DNA from: an uncultured Cellvibrio sp.
GTDB taxonomy: Bacteria; Pseudomonadota; Gammaproteobacteria; Pseudomonadales; Cellvibrionaceae
DNA length: 64,000 nucleotides
Assembly (NCBI GenBank): GCA_937958105.1
Contig: CALFXJ010000061.1
Location: 180,684-244,683, forward strand
Direction of reading: 5' to 3'
Shown here: positions 8,200 to 18,099 of the stretch, piece after piece
Layout: each line of letters starts with the position of its first letter
Position numbering within the stretch: position 1 is the first letter of the stretch
The notes under the pieces: generated by a model
Seen by the model: the letters and a program-made list of their open reading frames with translations, nothing else
Database searches by the model: none
What the model was told of the DNA's origin: nothing
Program-made: the position numbers and the translations under genes

Positions 8200-9531
8200 A
8201 TGAGCATTGTGTTGGGTAGCAAAGAGTATTTCCCCGGAATCGGCAAGATCGGCTTTGAAGGCCCTGATTCCGATAATCCGCTCGCATACAAATACTACGA
8301 CGAGAATCGCGTTGTAGCTGGCAAAACTATGAAGGATCACTTCAAGTTTGCTGTGGCTTACTGGCATACCTTTTGTGGCGCTGGTCACGATCCATTCGGC
8401 CCAGGCCCGTTCCAGTTCCCATGGGCAGGTACCGCTGACCCGATTGCACGTGCACGGGAAAAAATGGACGCTGCTTTTGAATTTATCACCAAGCTGGGCG
8501 TTCCTTACTACTGCTTCCACGATGTTGACCTGGTTGATGAAGGCAACACGCGTGCGGAAACTTCCAAGCGTCTGCAAACCATCGTTGAGTACGCGAAAGA
8601 AAAACAAAAAGCTTCCGGTGTAAAACTGTTGTGGGGTACGGCTAACCTGTTCTCCCACCCGCGTTACATGAACGGTGCTTCTACCAACCCGGATTTCAAT
8701 ATCGTTGCTTATGCCGGTGCGCAACTGAAAGATGCCATCGACGCAACCATCGCCCTGAACGGTGAAAACTACGTATTCTGGGGTGGTCGTGAAGGTTACA
8801 TGAGCCTGATCAACACCGACATGAAACGCGAACAGGAGCACATGGCGCGCTTCCTGACCATGGCTCGTGATTATGCTCGCAGCCAGGGCTTTAAAGGTAC
8901 TTTCTTCATCGAGCCTAAGCCGATGGAACCTTCCAAGCACCAGTATGACTTTGATGCGGCCACCGTTATTGGCTTCCTGCGTCATCACGGTCTGGACAAA
9001 GATTTCAAATTGAACCTGGAAACCAACCACGCAACATTGGCTGGTCACACCATGGATCACGACATGCAAGTAGCTGCTGATGCCGGCATGCTGGGCAGCA
9101 TCGACGCTAACCGCGGCGACTATCAAAACGCCTGGGATACCGACCAGTTCCCGAACAACATCAACGAAACTGTCGACATGATGCTGGTGTTGTTGCGTAG
9201 CGGCGGCCTGCAAGGTGGCGGTGTGAACTTCGATGCGAAAGCCCGTCGTAACTCCACTGATTTTGTTGATCGTTTCTATGGCCACATTGGCGGCATGGAT
9301 ACTTTTGCTCGCGCGCTGTTGATTGCTGACGATCTGTTGCAGAAATCACCGCTCGAAAAAATGCGTAAAGATCGTTACGCCACCTTCGATTCAGGCAAGG
9401 GTTCCGCGTTTGAAAAAGGTGAGTTGACGCTGGAGCAATTGGCCTCTATCGGTAATGAAATCGGTGAGCCAGCTGCAATCAGTGGTCAGCAGGAGCTCTA
9501 CGAAAACATTGTTAACCGCTATATCCGTTAA
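8200..9531 (+). CDS. xylA: Xylose isomerase
   Basis: Interconverts D-xylose and D-xylulose using two divalent metal ions in a TIM barrel. The 443-residue length suits the long (class II, E. coli-like) family. Visible motifs are [14 protein letters not shown], the ring-opening His/Asp dyad in FHDVD (His107, Asp110), WGGREGY, the metal-binding [13 protein letters not shown] and [15 protein letters not shown]. The start at 8200 ([11 protein letters not shown]) has GAGG upstream and matches the family N-terminus; a TTG 24 bp earlier is less likely. It follows xylB and ends at a strong terminator (9556-9597). With xylB it completes entry of xylose into the pentose phosphate pathway. Confidence 0.97.
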   Translation: MSIVLGSKEYFPGIGKIGFEGPDSDNPLAYKYYDENRVVAGKTMKDHFKFAVAYWHTFCGAGHDPFGPGPFQFPWAGTADPIARAREKMDAAFEFITKLGVPYYCFHDVDLVDEGNTRAETSKRLQTIVEYAKEKQKASGVKLLWGTANLFSHPRYMNGASTNPDFNIVAYAGAQLKDAIDATIALNGENYVFWGGREGYMSLINTDMKREQEHMARFLTMARDYARSQGFKGTFFIEPKPMEPSKHQYDFDAATVIGFLRHHGLDKDFKLNLETNHATLAGHTMDHDMQVAADAGMLGSIDANRGDYQNAWDTDQFPNNINETVDMMLVLLRSGGLQGGGVNFDAKARRNSTDFVDRFYGHIGGMDTFARALLIADDLLQKSPLEKMRKDRYATFDSGKGSAFEKGELTLEQLASIGNEIGEPAAISGQQELYENIVNRYIR

Positions 9532-9555
9532 TTGTTAACTGGCTAGCCTCTGACT

Positions 9556-9597
9556 GCCGGTCATCGAAGCGCACGCTTGGATGACCGGCTTTTTTTT
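9556..9597 (+). terminator. Rho-independent terminator of xylB-xylA
   Basis: Stem GCCGGTCATC / GATGACCGGC around a 13-nt loop followed by eight T, 24 nt after the xylA stop. Confidence 0.95.
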
Positions 9598-9743
9598 GCC
9601 GCTTTACACCTCTGCCACAAGATGTTTGCCGCTGGGCTCCGCCCGTTCTCTGTCGCTAAATTGTCGTATTCCCACATTATCATGCTCCCAGTTACATAAC
9701 GGCAGTCATGCCGTGCTGACGTTTATGACCGGGGTTGTACATC

Positions 9744-10922
9744 ATGGTGTTCTGCAAGTCCTTCCGCATCTGGCTGTGGGTTCTGTTGGGGTTCTCCGGC
9801 GCAACCCAGGCCACCACCTTATTGAATGGTATTGCGCTGCATAGAGAGTTGGGTCGCGATCAGTTTTGGGGCGCGCTCTACACCGAACTGCCGAGCGATA
9901 ATGCCGAGGTACTGATAACCAGTCCTGTTGCAAAACGAATGGAATTAAAGATCCTTGCCGCGGAAGGCATGACGTTGCGTCGTTTCAGTCGGATGTGGAT
10001 TGAAGGTGCTGCTATCAATAACGCATCTGGAGTGTTGATGGCACAGGCAGACAATATGGTGACGTTCGATAGTTTTTTCGGCGGAAGGTTTGAAACTAAT
10101 GATCATATTGTTTTGCGCTTTGTGCCGGGGGAAGGGGTCGATGTGGAGGTTAACAGCGTTCGATTAGGCAACATCCCCGACGATAATTTTTTCCCCCTGT
10201 TATTGCGCGCGTGGTTGGGCAGCGTTCCTTTATCATCCGGTTATCGCGAGGATCTGTTAAAAATGGGTGACGTTGAGTCAGGCTTGCGTCACGCCTATCT
10301 GCGCTTGGAGCCGCGCTTGACTCGTATCGCTGTGGTGAAGGGTTGGATTGAGCAGAATACATCCGAGGCGGAGAATGATTCTGAAATAACAGTGGCAGCA
10401 GCGACCATAGCACCTGCACCAAGTATTAAGTCACATCATCAACCAGATCAATCACGCGACGTAAAAGCCACCATCGTTCCTGTTCCTGCGCCGGTTAGCG
10501 TCGCTGGTGCAGTCACAGAAACGCGCACAAAAGCGCGGATGGCTTCCGTAGAGAGGGTCGTTGCTGAAGCGCGTGATGTGGAGGCAGAGGAACGTTATTC
10601 CGCCATCACGTCGCAGACATTATTGGCCCGCCAGTTATATATCTCTGAAGTGCTGGGCCGCATTTATGCCCGCGTGGATTACCCGCGCCGTGCGCAACAA
10701 TTACAGCAGACGGGCGCAATTAAATTTAATCTGGTGATTGATGGCGAAGGCAAGATTAAATCCCTGAAACCTATCGAAACGTCCAGCTATATATTATTGA
10801 ATAAGGCAGCGGAAGAAGCTGTTAAAGATGCTGCGCCGTTCGCGCCTTTGCCGGAGATTCTTGAAGACGGTGAGCTGGAGCTTTTTGTTCCGATCCGATT
10901 TTCATTGACGAGTTCGTCTTAA
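9744..10922 (+). CDS. Secreted protein with N-terminal chalcone-isomerase-like region and C-terminal TonB-type domain
   Basis: Function not known. The 392-residue product has a signal peptide (IWLWVLLGFSGATQA, probable cleavage after residue 23). Residues about 24-170 (NGIALHRELGRDQFWGALY, later LLRAWLGSVPLSSGYREDLL) resemble periplasmic chalcone-isomerase-like proteins; this is a tentative fold call. A low-complexity Ala/Pro/Val linker (about 205-275) leads to a TonB C-terminal-like domain (about 293-392: YPRRAQQLQQTGAIKFNLVIDGEGKIKS, then AAEEAVKDAAPFAPLPE). Unlike classical TonB, no uncleaved N-terminal membrane anchor or ExbB/ExbD neighbour is seen, so energy transduction is doubtful and a periplasmic or envelope role is more likely. 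ATG 9744 is preferred over a TTG 9 bp upstream. No partner gene is adjacent. Confidence 0.65.
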   Translation: MVFCKSFRIWLWVLLGFSGATQATTLLNGIALHRELGRDQFWGALYTELPSDNAEVLITSPVAKRMELKILAAEGMTLRRFSRMWIEGAAINNASGVLMAQADNMVTFDSFFGGRFETNDHIVLRFVPGEGVDVEVNSVRLGNIPDDNFFPLLLRAWLGSVPLSSGYREDLLKMGDVESGLRHAYLRLEPRLTRIAVVKGWIEQNTSEAENDSEITVAAATIAPAPSIKSHHQPDQSRDVKATIVPVPAPVSVAGAVTETRTKARMASVERVVAEARDVEAEERYSAITSQTLLARQLYISEVLGRIYARVDYPRRAQQLQQTGAIKFNLVIDGEGKIKSLKPIETSSYILLNKAAEEAVKDAAPFAPLPEILEDGELELFVPIRFSLTSSS

Positions 10923-11012
10923 TTATTTTTTATTACGCGCTGCTGATTTTTATGATCAAAAGGGAGGCCCATTTTCGGTCCGCGTAGAGCATCATATGTT
11001 GGTTGAATTCGA

Positions 11013-11045
11013 TAAAAAACGCGGGCTGTAAATCCAACCCGCGTT
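11013..11045 (-). terminator. Rho-independent terminator of acnA
   Basis: Stem AACGCGGG / CCCGCGTT around a 12-nt loop, followed on the minus strand by TTTTTTATC, about 30 nt after the acnA stop. Confidence 0.9.
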
Positions 11046-11074
11046 GCCTTGATATGCAGTATATGCCTGCTCAA

Positions 11075-13780
11075 TCAACCCCGAGCCAGATTACGCAGCA
11101 CATAATGCAAGATCCCACCACTCTGGAAATAATTAAATTCATTGGGCGTATCAATGCGGACATGGGCAATAAACTGGATGGGTTCACTGCCATCTTTGCG
11201 TGCTGTCACAATCACTTCTCTGGTCTCTGGATTTACCACCGGAATATCAAAAAACTCATCACCCGTGAGGCCGAGCGATTCCGCCGACTCACCGGTTTTA
11301 AATTGCAAGGGCAATATACCCATGCCGACGAGGTTTGAACGGTGGATGCGTTCATAGCTTTGCGCGATGACGGCTTTTACCCCCAAAAGCGCCGGGCCTT
11401 TGGCCGCCCAGTCGCGCGATGAGCCAGAGCCATATTCTTTACCGGCCAGCACAATGAGCGGCGTCTTGTTCTGGCGGTACAGCTCTGCTGCATCGTAGAT
11501 GCTCATGACTTCCTGATCTGGCAGATAAGTGGTCCAGCTGCCTTCAGTACCGGGAGCAATCTGGTTCTTCAGTCGCACGTTAGCAAAGGTGCCGCGCATC
11601 ATGACTTCGTGGTTACCCCGGCGCGAGCCGTAGGAGTTGAAATCTTCCGGTTGCACGCCCTGCTGCTGCAGATATCGACCGGCGGGACTGTCCGGCATGA
11701 TCGCACCGGCAGGGGAAATATGGTCGGTAGTGATGCTGTCTCCCACCATCACGAGGCAGCGTGCTTTCTCGATAGGTTTGACGGCATCGATGGTTCGGCT
11801 GATGCCTTCGAAGAATGGTGGCTTGCGTACGTAGTCGGATTCAGGCCACGCATACAGCTCGCTCTCGGTGACGGGGAGTGCATTCCAGTCTTCATCGCCG
11901 CGGTATACGTCAGCGTATTTGCTGGCAAACATGGAAGGATCGAGGTTGCTGGCAATGCAGGATTGAATCTCAGCATTGCTTGGCCAGATGTCCTTCAGGT
12001 ACACAGACTGGCCATTGTTGCCGATGCCCAGAGGTTCCTGATACAGGTTGATATCCATCGTGCCTGCCAGTGCATAGGCGACTACCAGTGGTGGCGACGC
12101 CAGATAGTTGGTCCGGACCTCGGCGTGGATGCGGCCTTCGAAGTTGCGGTTGCCGGACAGCACTGAAGCTACCATGAGATCGCCGGCCTTAATCGCGGCG
12201 GAAATTTCCTGCGGCAGCGGCCCCGAATTGCCGATACAAGTCGTGCAGCCATAACCCACCAGATAAAAGCCCAGCGCTTCCAGGTCGTCCAGCAGCCCGG
12301 CTTTCTGCAGATAGTCGGTCACCACTTTAGAGCCGGGAGCCAGGCTGGTTTTAACCCAGGGTTTGCTGCGCAGGCCCAGCGCGCGCGCTTTACGTGCAAC
12401 CAGTCCGGCGGCCATCAGTACTGCCGGGTTGGACGTGTTTGTACAGCTGGTGATGGCCGCGATCACAACTGAGCCATGCCTAAGGGTGAAGTCTTCCCCG
12501 CGATAGCTGACTGGCACTGTTCCGGTCGCAGGCTCAGTTTCGCCGGAGGAGCGCGTAGTCTGGATCAGTTGGGCGCGCTGGTTCTGGAATTCTTCCAGGG
12601 TTTTGCTGAAGCTGGCTTTGCTCTCGGTGAGTGAGATGCGGTCCTGCGGGCGCTTGGGTCCGGCGAGAGAAGGTACCACGCTGCCGAGGTCCAGCGTCAA
12701 TACTTCGCTGTAGCTGGCTTCGGGGCTGTTTTCGTCGTGCCAGAGGCCCATGGCCTTCATATAAGCTTCGGTGAGGCGCAGCTGAGTTTCACTGCGGCCG
12801 GTAAAACGCAGGTAATCAAGGGTCTGCTGATCCACGGGGAAGATGCCACAGGTAGCGCCATACTCGGGGGCCATGTTGCCAATGGTGGCCCGGTCCGCCA
12901 GGGAGAGATGTTTCAGTCCCGGGCCAAAAAATTCCACGAATTTACCAACGACACCCAACTTGCGCAGCATCTGGGTGACGGTGAGCACCAGGTCGGTGGC
13001 GGTCGCGCCCTCCGGGAGCTGTCCGGTGAGTTTAAAGCCCACGACCTGGGGTATCAGCATGGAGATAGGCTGGCCGAGCATAGCCGCTTCAGCTTCAATA
13101 CCACCAACCCCCCAACCCAGAACACCCAGGCCGTTAATCATGGTGGTGTGGGAGTCAGTACCTACCAGGGTGTCAGGGTAGGCTTCGAGGGCACCATCCT
13201 TCTCGTTGGCGAATACACAGCGCGCCAGATATTCCAGATTGACCTGGTGCACAATGCCCGTCCCCGGCGGCACCACCTTAAAATTTGAAAAGGCTTTCTG
13301 ACCCCAGCGCAGAAACTGGTAGCGCTCGCGGTTGCGCTGGATTTCTACGGCGGTGTTTTTGGCAAAGGAATCGTCAGAACCAAAAAAATCCACCATGACT
13401 GAGTGGTCGATCACCAGCTCCACCGGTGAAAGAGGATTGATCTGCTGCGCATTACCGCCCAGCTCCGTCACTGCATCACGCATGGCCGCAAGATCCACAA
13501 TAGCCGGCACGCCTGTAAAATCCTGTAGAACCACCCGTGCTGGAACAAATGCAATTTCCTGCGAAGGTTCCGCCTTAGGATCCCAGCCTGCCAACGCCTT
13601 GATATCGTCATCCGTCACAAAATTGGTATTCGCGTGGCGCAATAAATTCTCCAGCAAAATCTTCAGCGAAAAAGGCAGCTTGTCTACCGCGTAGCTTTGC
13701 TGAACTTTACTGAAGGGGTAGATACGATAGGATTTATCAGCAATCTGTAACGTGTCGGTTGCTTGAAAAGATGAAGTCAT
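11075..13780 (-). CDS. acnA: Aconitate hydratase A
   Basis: Isomerises citrate and isocitrate in the TCA cycle, a [4Fe-4S] enzyme of the AcnA/IRP1 type. The 901-residue length is standard. Cluster ligands are visible in [10 protein letters not shown] and [15 protein letters not shown]. Substrate-binding motifs include [38 protein letters not shown] and [18 protein letters not shown] (swivel domain). It is monocistronic: divergent from the small gene at 14055 and closed by the terminator at 11013-11045. As in relatives, expression could respond to iron or oxidative stress, but no operator was identified. Confidence 0.97.
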   Translation of the reverse strand: MTSSFQATDTLQIADKSYRIYPFSKVQQSYAVDKLPFSLKILLENLLRHANTNFVTDDDIKALAGWDPKAEPSQEIAFVPARVVLQDFTGVPAIVDLAAMRDAVTELGGNAQQINPLSPVELVIDHSVMVDFFGSDDSFAKNTAVEIQRNRERYQFLRWGQKAFSNFKVVPPGTGIVHQVNLEYLARCVFANEKDGALEAYPDTLVGTDSHTTMINGLGVLGWGVGGIEAEAAMLGQPISMLIPQVVGFKLTGQLPEGATATDLVLTVTQMLRKLGVVGKFVEFFGPGLKHLSLADRATIGNMAPEYGATCGIFPVDQQTLDYLRFTGRSETQLRLTEAYMKAMGLWHDENSPEASYSEVLTLDLGSVVPSLAGPKRPQDRISLTESKASFSKTLEEFQNQRAQLIQTTRSSGETEPATGTVPVSYRGEDFTLRHGSVVIAAITSCTNTSNPAVLMAAGLVARKARALGLRSKPWVKTSLAPGSKVVTDYLQKAGLLDDLEALGFYLVGYGCTTCIGNSGPLPQEISAAIKAGDLMVASVLSGNRNFEGRIHAEVRTNYLASPPLVVAYALAGTMDINLYQEPLGIGNNGQSVYLKDIWPSNAEIQSCIASNLDPSMFASKYADVYRGDEDWNALPVTESELYAWPESDYVRKPPFFEGISRTIDAVKPIEKARCLVMVGDSITTDHISPAGAIMPDSPAGRYLQQQGVQPEDFNSYGSRRGNHEVMMRGTFANVRLKNQIAPGTEGSWTTYLPDQEVMSIYDAAELYRQNKTPLIVLAGKEYGSGSSRDWAAKGPALLGVKAVIAQSYERIHRSNLVGMGILPLQFKTGESAESLGLTGDEFFDIPVVNPETREVIVTARKDGSEPIQFIAHVRIDTPNEFNYFQSGGILHYVLRNLARG

Positions 13781-14054
13781 GACAGCCTCGTATTCTGTTG
13801 TATTGGCGATAAAGCAAGCTTAACAGTGAATGGAAAATCGGTAAGAGTATAGTGCAGTCAGCACGGATATAAGCTGTGTTGGTTAGAGTGTAATTGCGCC
13901 GTTTGTTTCAATAAACGCGAGGTTTGCAGCGCCGTTGATATTTATGGCGCAGTCAGCAGGCAGGTATAAACGGTCAAATTCGCCTATACTGATACGCGCG
14001 ATAGTTATATTCCTTTTTCAAAAAATCGCATTTAATGCGTCACCCACGGAGACC

Positions 14055-14303
14055 ATGATGGAAAAGACATCCAACGCTGACCAGGTCGAACAGCAACAGG
14101 CAGAACTTAAGGCGGAGCAGCGGGCTACCGCACGCGAGCTGGCTGAATTGATGCAGCGTGCGCAGCAAATGGGGCGGCGGCTGGCAAGTGAAACGCGTGG
14201 CGGTGTGAATGACGAGGTGCGTTTCCTTAACGAACTTCTGCAGCAGACATATATTAAAGCTGAAGCCATCAGAAAGCGATTGATGTATGACGGTCCGCGC
14301 TGA
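14055..14303 (+). CDS. Small hypothetical coiled-coil protein
   Basis: 82-residue product, not recognised. It is rich in Glu, Gln, Ala and Arg (residues 10-45, EQQQAELKAEQRATARELAELMQRAQQ in two heptad-like blocks) and should be largely alpha-helical, cytoplasmic and possibly coiled coil. The start at 14055 (Met-Met-Glu-Lys) has GGAGA 4 nt upstream; the frame stays open upstream without a ribosome-binding site. It stands alone between divergent acnA and the methyltransferase gene. Confidence 0.6.
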   Translation: MMEKTSNADQVEQQQAELKAEQRATARELAELMQRAQQMGRRLASETRGGVNDEVRFLNELLQQTYIKAEAIRKRLMYDGPR

Positions 14304-14534
14304 CTTCTATCTGTGCGGTGAAAAATACCCCGCGCCAGCTGCAGCGACAGTTTACTGATTTTTTTGGTTTTCTCCTGTCCTGCATGCTTTAACTAGGGTT
14401 TCTTCCTCCATCAGCCGTTAATCTTCTTTTTACCGCTTAACGCTCAGTCTCCAGTTGCGGTGTTATCAATTGTTGTCACTCATGATAACCTCCGCCCTCT
14501 CAAACGATATCAACTCAACCTTTGGAGACTGACA

Positions 14535-15317
14535 ATGGCGAAGAAAAAATTGTCTGCCGACAAAGCTGATCGTCACGATCTGTACCAGCGCAGTGTGCAA
14601 GCTCCGGATGTGGAAATTGCATTTATCGATAGAGTATTCAGGAAATGCCGTCAAAGAAAAGCCTATACGCTGCGTGAAGATTTCTGTGGAACTGCGTTGC
14701 TCAGCTGCACCTGGGCAGCCAGTCATAGAGAGCGTCTGGCGACAGGTGTGGATATTGATGCGGGTGTGTTGAACTGGGGGGTGCAGAATAATCTTACGCC
14801 CCTGGGTGAGGCCGCAAAGCGAGTTACGTTTCTTCAACAGGATGTGCGCCGGACCACACGCAAAAAATTTGATCTTATCAACGCATTTAATTTCAGTTAC
14901 TGGGTTTTCAAAGAGCGCGCTGAGCTGCGGAAATATTTTTCCAGCGTGAGGCGGTCTCTAGTCAAAGACGGCATATTTATGCTGGATTTGTACGGCGGCT
15001 GGGAGGCGCACCAAGCGGTATGCACCAAGCGCGCTATCGGCGGTGGATGCAAATACGTGTGGGATCAGGGCGAAGTCGATCCTATTACGCATAATGTGGT
15101 TAATCGAATCCATTTTGAATTTAGAGATGGATCGCACCTGACTAACGCCTTTACTTATCACTGGCGTTTCTGGAGTCTCGCGGAAATTCGCGAGCTGCTG
15201 CAGGAGAGTGGATTTGCTGATGTCATTGTCTATTGGCAGGATGAGGGACGATACCGTATCCGCAAAACCAGCGAAAATCAGCCGCTGTGGTTGGTTTATC
15301 TGGTCGCATTGGCCTGA
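14535..15317 (+). CDS. Class I SAM-dependent methyltransferase, substrate unknown
   Basis: 260-residue cytoplasmic protein with a Rossmann-type methyltransferase core. The SAM-binding motif I equivalent is LREDFCGTALLSCTWA (about residues 47-62), motif II is TGVDIDAGVLNWG, and the later segments FDLINAFNFSYWVF and VKDGIFMLDLYGG correspond to motifs IV and V. The start at 14535 (MAKKKLSADKADRHDLYQ) has GGAG upstream. It is transcribed alone, convergent with the DUF4136 lipoprotein gene. Nothing in the sequence identifies the methyl acceptor. Confidence 0.8.
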   Translation: MAKKKLSADKADRHDLYQRSVQAPDVEIAFIDRVFRKCRQRKAYTLREDFCGTALLSCTWAASHRERLATGVDIDAGVLNWGVQNNLTPLGEAAKRVTFLQQDVRRTTRKKFDLINAFNFSYWVFKERAELRKYFSSVRRSLVKDGIFMLDLYGGWEAHQAVCTKRAIGGGCKYVWDQGEVDPITHNVVNRIHFEFRDGSHLTNAFTYHWRFWSLAEIRELLQESGFADVIVYWQDEGRYRIRKTSENQPLWLVYLVALA

Positions 15318-15340
15318 TCGCCACTTTAATCAAGCCGCTG

Positions 15341-15919
15341 TTAAAGCTGGCGTTTGGGAAACTCGCGCAGCAGGCTCCTGACAGTATTGTGGATGGGCGC
15401 TTCCGGTTGAATCAGCGTATCTTCGGTGAGATGCCCTTCGGCGTCGCCTTGCCAGATCAATTCGCGTTTCCGGGCATCGATAATATCAATCCGCGCAGCG
15501 CCCTTACGCTCAATAAATAAATGCGTCCGCTCCTCTGCTGCAGGCATGCCCTGATAGATCTCCTGGGAATGTGTGTAGTAACCGCCCTCAGTAACACGAG
15601 CAGGCTCTGCGTTACCGGTTTCTTTCAAGAGGTTCTGAATATTAACCTGGTAGTTGATTAACAGGTCCGGTTGTTGCTCATCGTAGGTATAGCCGAGCGC
15701 GTTCATCTGCGAGCGAATACTGTTGACGAAGTGCTGCGCGATTTCATTATCCGGGGTGGCGGCGCGACTGCTCTTCAGCAGTGCATAGGTTTGATAACGG
15801 GAAAAATCAACGGCTTCGGCTTTGCGGGTTTCAATGCGCGGCCCAGTCTGCTGACAGCCGGTAAATAACAGCAGGTTGATGATGCAAAACACAACTGCAG
15901 GGAAGCGGGTAGCCATCAT
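15341..15919 (-). CDS. DUF4136-type lipoprotein
   Basis: 192-residue predicted lipoprotein with signal peptide and lipobox LLLFTGC. The body (VDFSRYQTYALL, IRSQMNALGYTYDEQQPDLLINYQVN, RELIWQGDAEGHL, VRSLLREFP) matches DUF4136 proteins, envelope lipoproteins of unknown function. The start at 15919 is picked because AAAGGA lies 6 nt before it; an extended frame upstream has no such site. It follows the 16031-17404 transporter on the same strand by about 110 bp. Confidence 0.8.
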   Translation of the reverse strand: MMATRFPAVVFCIINLLLFTGCQQTGPRIETRKAEAVDFSRYQTYALLKSSRAATPDNEIAQHFVNSIRSQMNALGYTYDEQQPDLLINYQVNIQNLLKETGNAEPARVTEGGYYTHSQEIYQGMPAAEERTHLFIERKGAARIDIIDARKRELIWQGDAEGHLTEDTLIQPEAPIHNTVRSLLREFPKRQL

Positions 15920-16030
15920 GATCATTCCTTTCAAATAAAAGCTACTGTGGCCTAAATCCATCGCCAGCTCTGTTGTGTCAATAACATATTGGTTGTTCAT
16001 CTGCGCCGCCACTCGGGCGGCGCCACAAAC

Positions 16031-17404
16031 TTAGCCGCGCAGACTCTGCATGAAGGTCATGAAAATCAACAGGGGGCATAGGATGCGCACATAGGTTGGC
16101 CAGATACGCCAGAAAAAGCCGCGCCGCTCTATGCCTTGTTCTGTAACTATTTCTTGGATTTTCTTATCACGGTGCCACACCCAGCCGGCAAATAAACATA
16201 ATGCGAGTCCCAGCAGTGGCTGGCTGTATTTTGTTGTGAAGGCCACCACACCATCAAATAGTTGAGAAAAATTCAGGATGATGGTGCTGCTGATCAGAAA
16301 GATCACGACTCCCACAATCATCGTGATCCTGGTGCGCGGCAGACCGGTTTTCTCAGAGAAGACGGAGACGGGCGCTTCCAGCATAGAGATCGACGAGGTG
16401 AGCGCGGCGATGACCATCAATACAAAAAAGGCCATGGATACCCAGATACCCGCATCGCCCATATTGTCGAACAACGTTGGCAGAATCTGCAGGACCAGCC
16501 CCGGTCCCGCAAGCAGCTCGCCCGTCGCGCCATAAATGGCAATGCCTTGTGCCTGCGCCACATACATAGCGGGGACAATCAATAAACCGGCGACGAAAGC
16601 AAAGCTGGCGTCGAGCAAGGTGAGGGTTGCGCCTATGTGCGGTAATTTATCCTGCTGATCTTTCTCCGATAGAGCCCGGCCCAGATAAGAACCATAAACC
16701 AGCATGGTGCCTACCCCAAGGGACAATGAGAAAAAAGCCTGCCCCATAGCACTCAGCAGCAGGGCCGGATCCAGGACACGCGAAAATTCCGGCAACAGAT
16801 AAACACGCAGCCCCTCTCCGGCACCGGGCTGGTTCAGAACATACACAATAAGCGCTATCAGCAGGATGGCCAGCGTTGGCATCAGCCGGGTAGACCAGGC
16901 TTCAATCCCCTGGCTGACGCCACGCGCAACAATCCAGATACTGATCATGGAAAACAGGAAGCAGGCGATCAGATCCCGGCTCAGGCTGCTCTCGGTCAGC
17001 CAGAATGCTGCATCGCTGAATCCCAGCAGCTCCAGAAAAGGGGCAATGGCTCTGGCAAGCATCCAGCCGGCGACGATGGAATAGAAACTGAGGATGAGGC
17101 TCACAACCAGCACCCCGTAATAACCCACAGCACCGCCGAGCCGCCGTAACAGTGGGCGCTCACTCAGGGTGGTCAATGCGGTAACGATATTGGCGTTGCT
17201 GTGACGGCCGATGATCAACTCCGCCATCAGGGCGGGATAAGCCAGTAAGAACGCAAGGATCAGATACGCCAGAACAAAAGCGCCGCCGCCGTTACTGGCA
17301 GCCTGGGTGGGGAAGCCCCAGATATTTCCCAGACCCACCGCTGAACCGGCAGCGGCCATCAGGAAACCAAAGCGGGAGGTGAAGTGTCCGCGAGCTTGTG
17401 CCAT
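16031..17404 (-). CDS. Sodium-dependent transporter, NSS/SNF family
   Basis: 457-residue inner-membrane symporter with the LeuT-like fold, coupling Na+ entry to uptake of an amino acid or related amine. The helix-1 signature is clear: RFGFLMAAAGSAVGLGNIWGFP, then SNGGGAFVLAYL. About 11-12 hydrophobic segments follow, including LDASFAFVAGLLIVPAM (helix 7 region). Substrate cannot be read from sequence. It is a paralogue of the gene at 18100-19485 on the other side of smpB and probably arose by an old duplication. It is transcribed toward the lipoprotein gene. Confidence 0.9.
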   Translation of the reverse strand: MAQARGHFTSRFGFLMAAAGSAVGLGNIWGFPTQAASNGGGAFVLAYLILAFLLAYPALMAELIIGRHSNANIVTALTTLSERPLLRRLGGAVGYYGVLVVSLILSFYSIVAGWMLARAIAPFLELLGFSDAAFWLTESSLSRDLIACFLFSMISIWIVARGVSQGIEAWSTRLMPTLAILLIALIVYVLNQPGAGEGLRVYLLPEFSRVLDPALLLSAMGQAFFSLSLGVGTMLVYGSYLGRALSEKDQQDKLPHIGATLTLLDASFAFVAGLLIVPAMYVAQAQGIAIYGATGELLAGPGLVLQILPTLFDNMGDAGIWVSMAFFVLMVIAALTSSISMLEAPVSVFSEKTGLPRTRITMIVGVVIFLISSTIILNFSQLFDGVVAFTTKYSQPLLGLALCLFAGWVWHRDKKIQEIVTEQGIERRGFFWRIWPTYVRILCPLLIFMTFMQSLRG

Positions 17405-17450
17405 AAGGAGCCGTCCTTACCGGCAGCCAGAACCGACAGCTGCCTTGTGA

Positions 17451-17933
17451 TTATTCTTTATTGCCAGCCTGGAAGATACGCTGTTTCTGACGTGCCCAGT
17501 CGCGCTCCTTCTCGGTCTCACGCTTGTCGTGCAGCTGCTTTCCTTTGGCGATAGCGACTTCACACTTCACCAGATGGGCTTTCCAGTACATAGCAGTTGC
17601 GACGATGGTGTACCCCTTCTGTTCCACCGCTTCCTGCAGACGGGTAAGCTCACGCCGTTTCAGCAGGAGTTTTCGGGTGCGGGTGGGGTCGGTCACGAAA
17701 TGAGTTGATGCAGTTGCCAAGGGCATGATTTGTGACCCCAGCAACCAGGCTTCGCCATTTTTGAAGATTACGTAACTATCAGTGAGTTGGATTTTACCCG
17801 CGCGCAGGCTTTTGACTTCCCAGCCCAGAAGCGCAACGCCTGCTTCGAAACGCTCATGCAGTTCGTAATCGAATTTGGCTTTTTTGTTCAGGGCAATGGT
17901 ATTGCCGCTGTTTTTGTTCTGTTTTTTTGCCAT
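17451..17933 (-). CDS. smpB: SsrA-binding protein SmpB
   Basis: RNA-binding partner of tmRNA in trans-translation, which rescues stalled ribosomes. The 160-residue protein shows the conserved core: [55 protein letters not shown], and the basic C-terminal tail [20 protein letters not shown] that reaches into the mRNA channel. The start at 17933 ([12 protein letters not shown]) fits the family length. No ssrA gene was found in the window. It is divergent from the plus-strand NSS transporter and upstream of the minus-strand one. Confidence 0.97.
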   Translation of the reverse strand: MAKKQNKNSGNTIALNKKAKFDYELHERFEAGVALLGWEVKSLRAGKIQLTDSYVIFKNGEAWLLGSQIMPLATASTHFVTDPTRTRKLLLKRRELTRLQEAVEQKGYTIVATAMYWKAHLVKCEVAIAKGKQLHDKRETEKERDWARQKQRIFQAGNKE

Positions 17934-18099
17934 GGGATAAAACAGTCCTGATAACGCCAAAAGGGCGGCATTATATCGATAAAGAGTGCGGCCTGTCTCG
18001 ACTGCGGGCTTATGCTGTCGTGCTAATACCGCTACAATCCGGCCCAGCACTCCTCGGGAGCCGTGCTTCATCATCTAGCAGCTACACGGAGCCACGTCA

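Noticed and set aside
8170..9285. Long open frame (371 codons) antisense to xylA
   Set aside because: It mirrors the codon structure of a strongly coding gene, has no recognisable domain or ribosome-binding site, and xylA on the other strand is certain.
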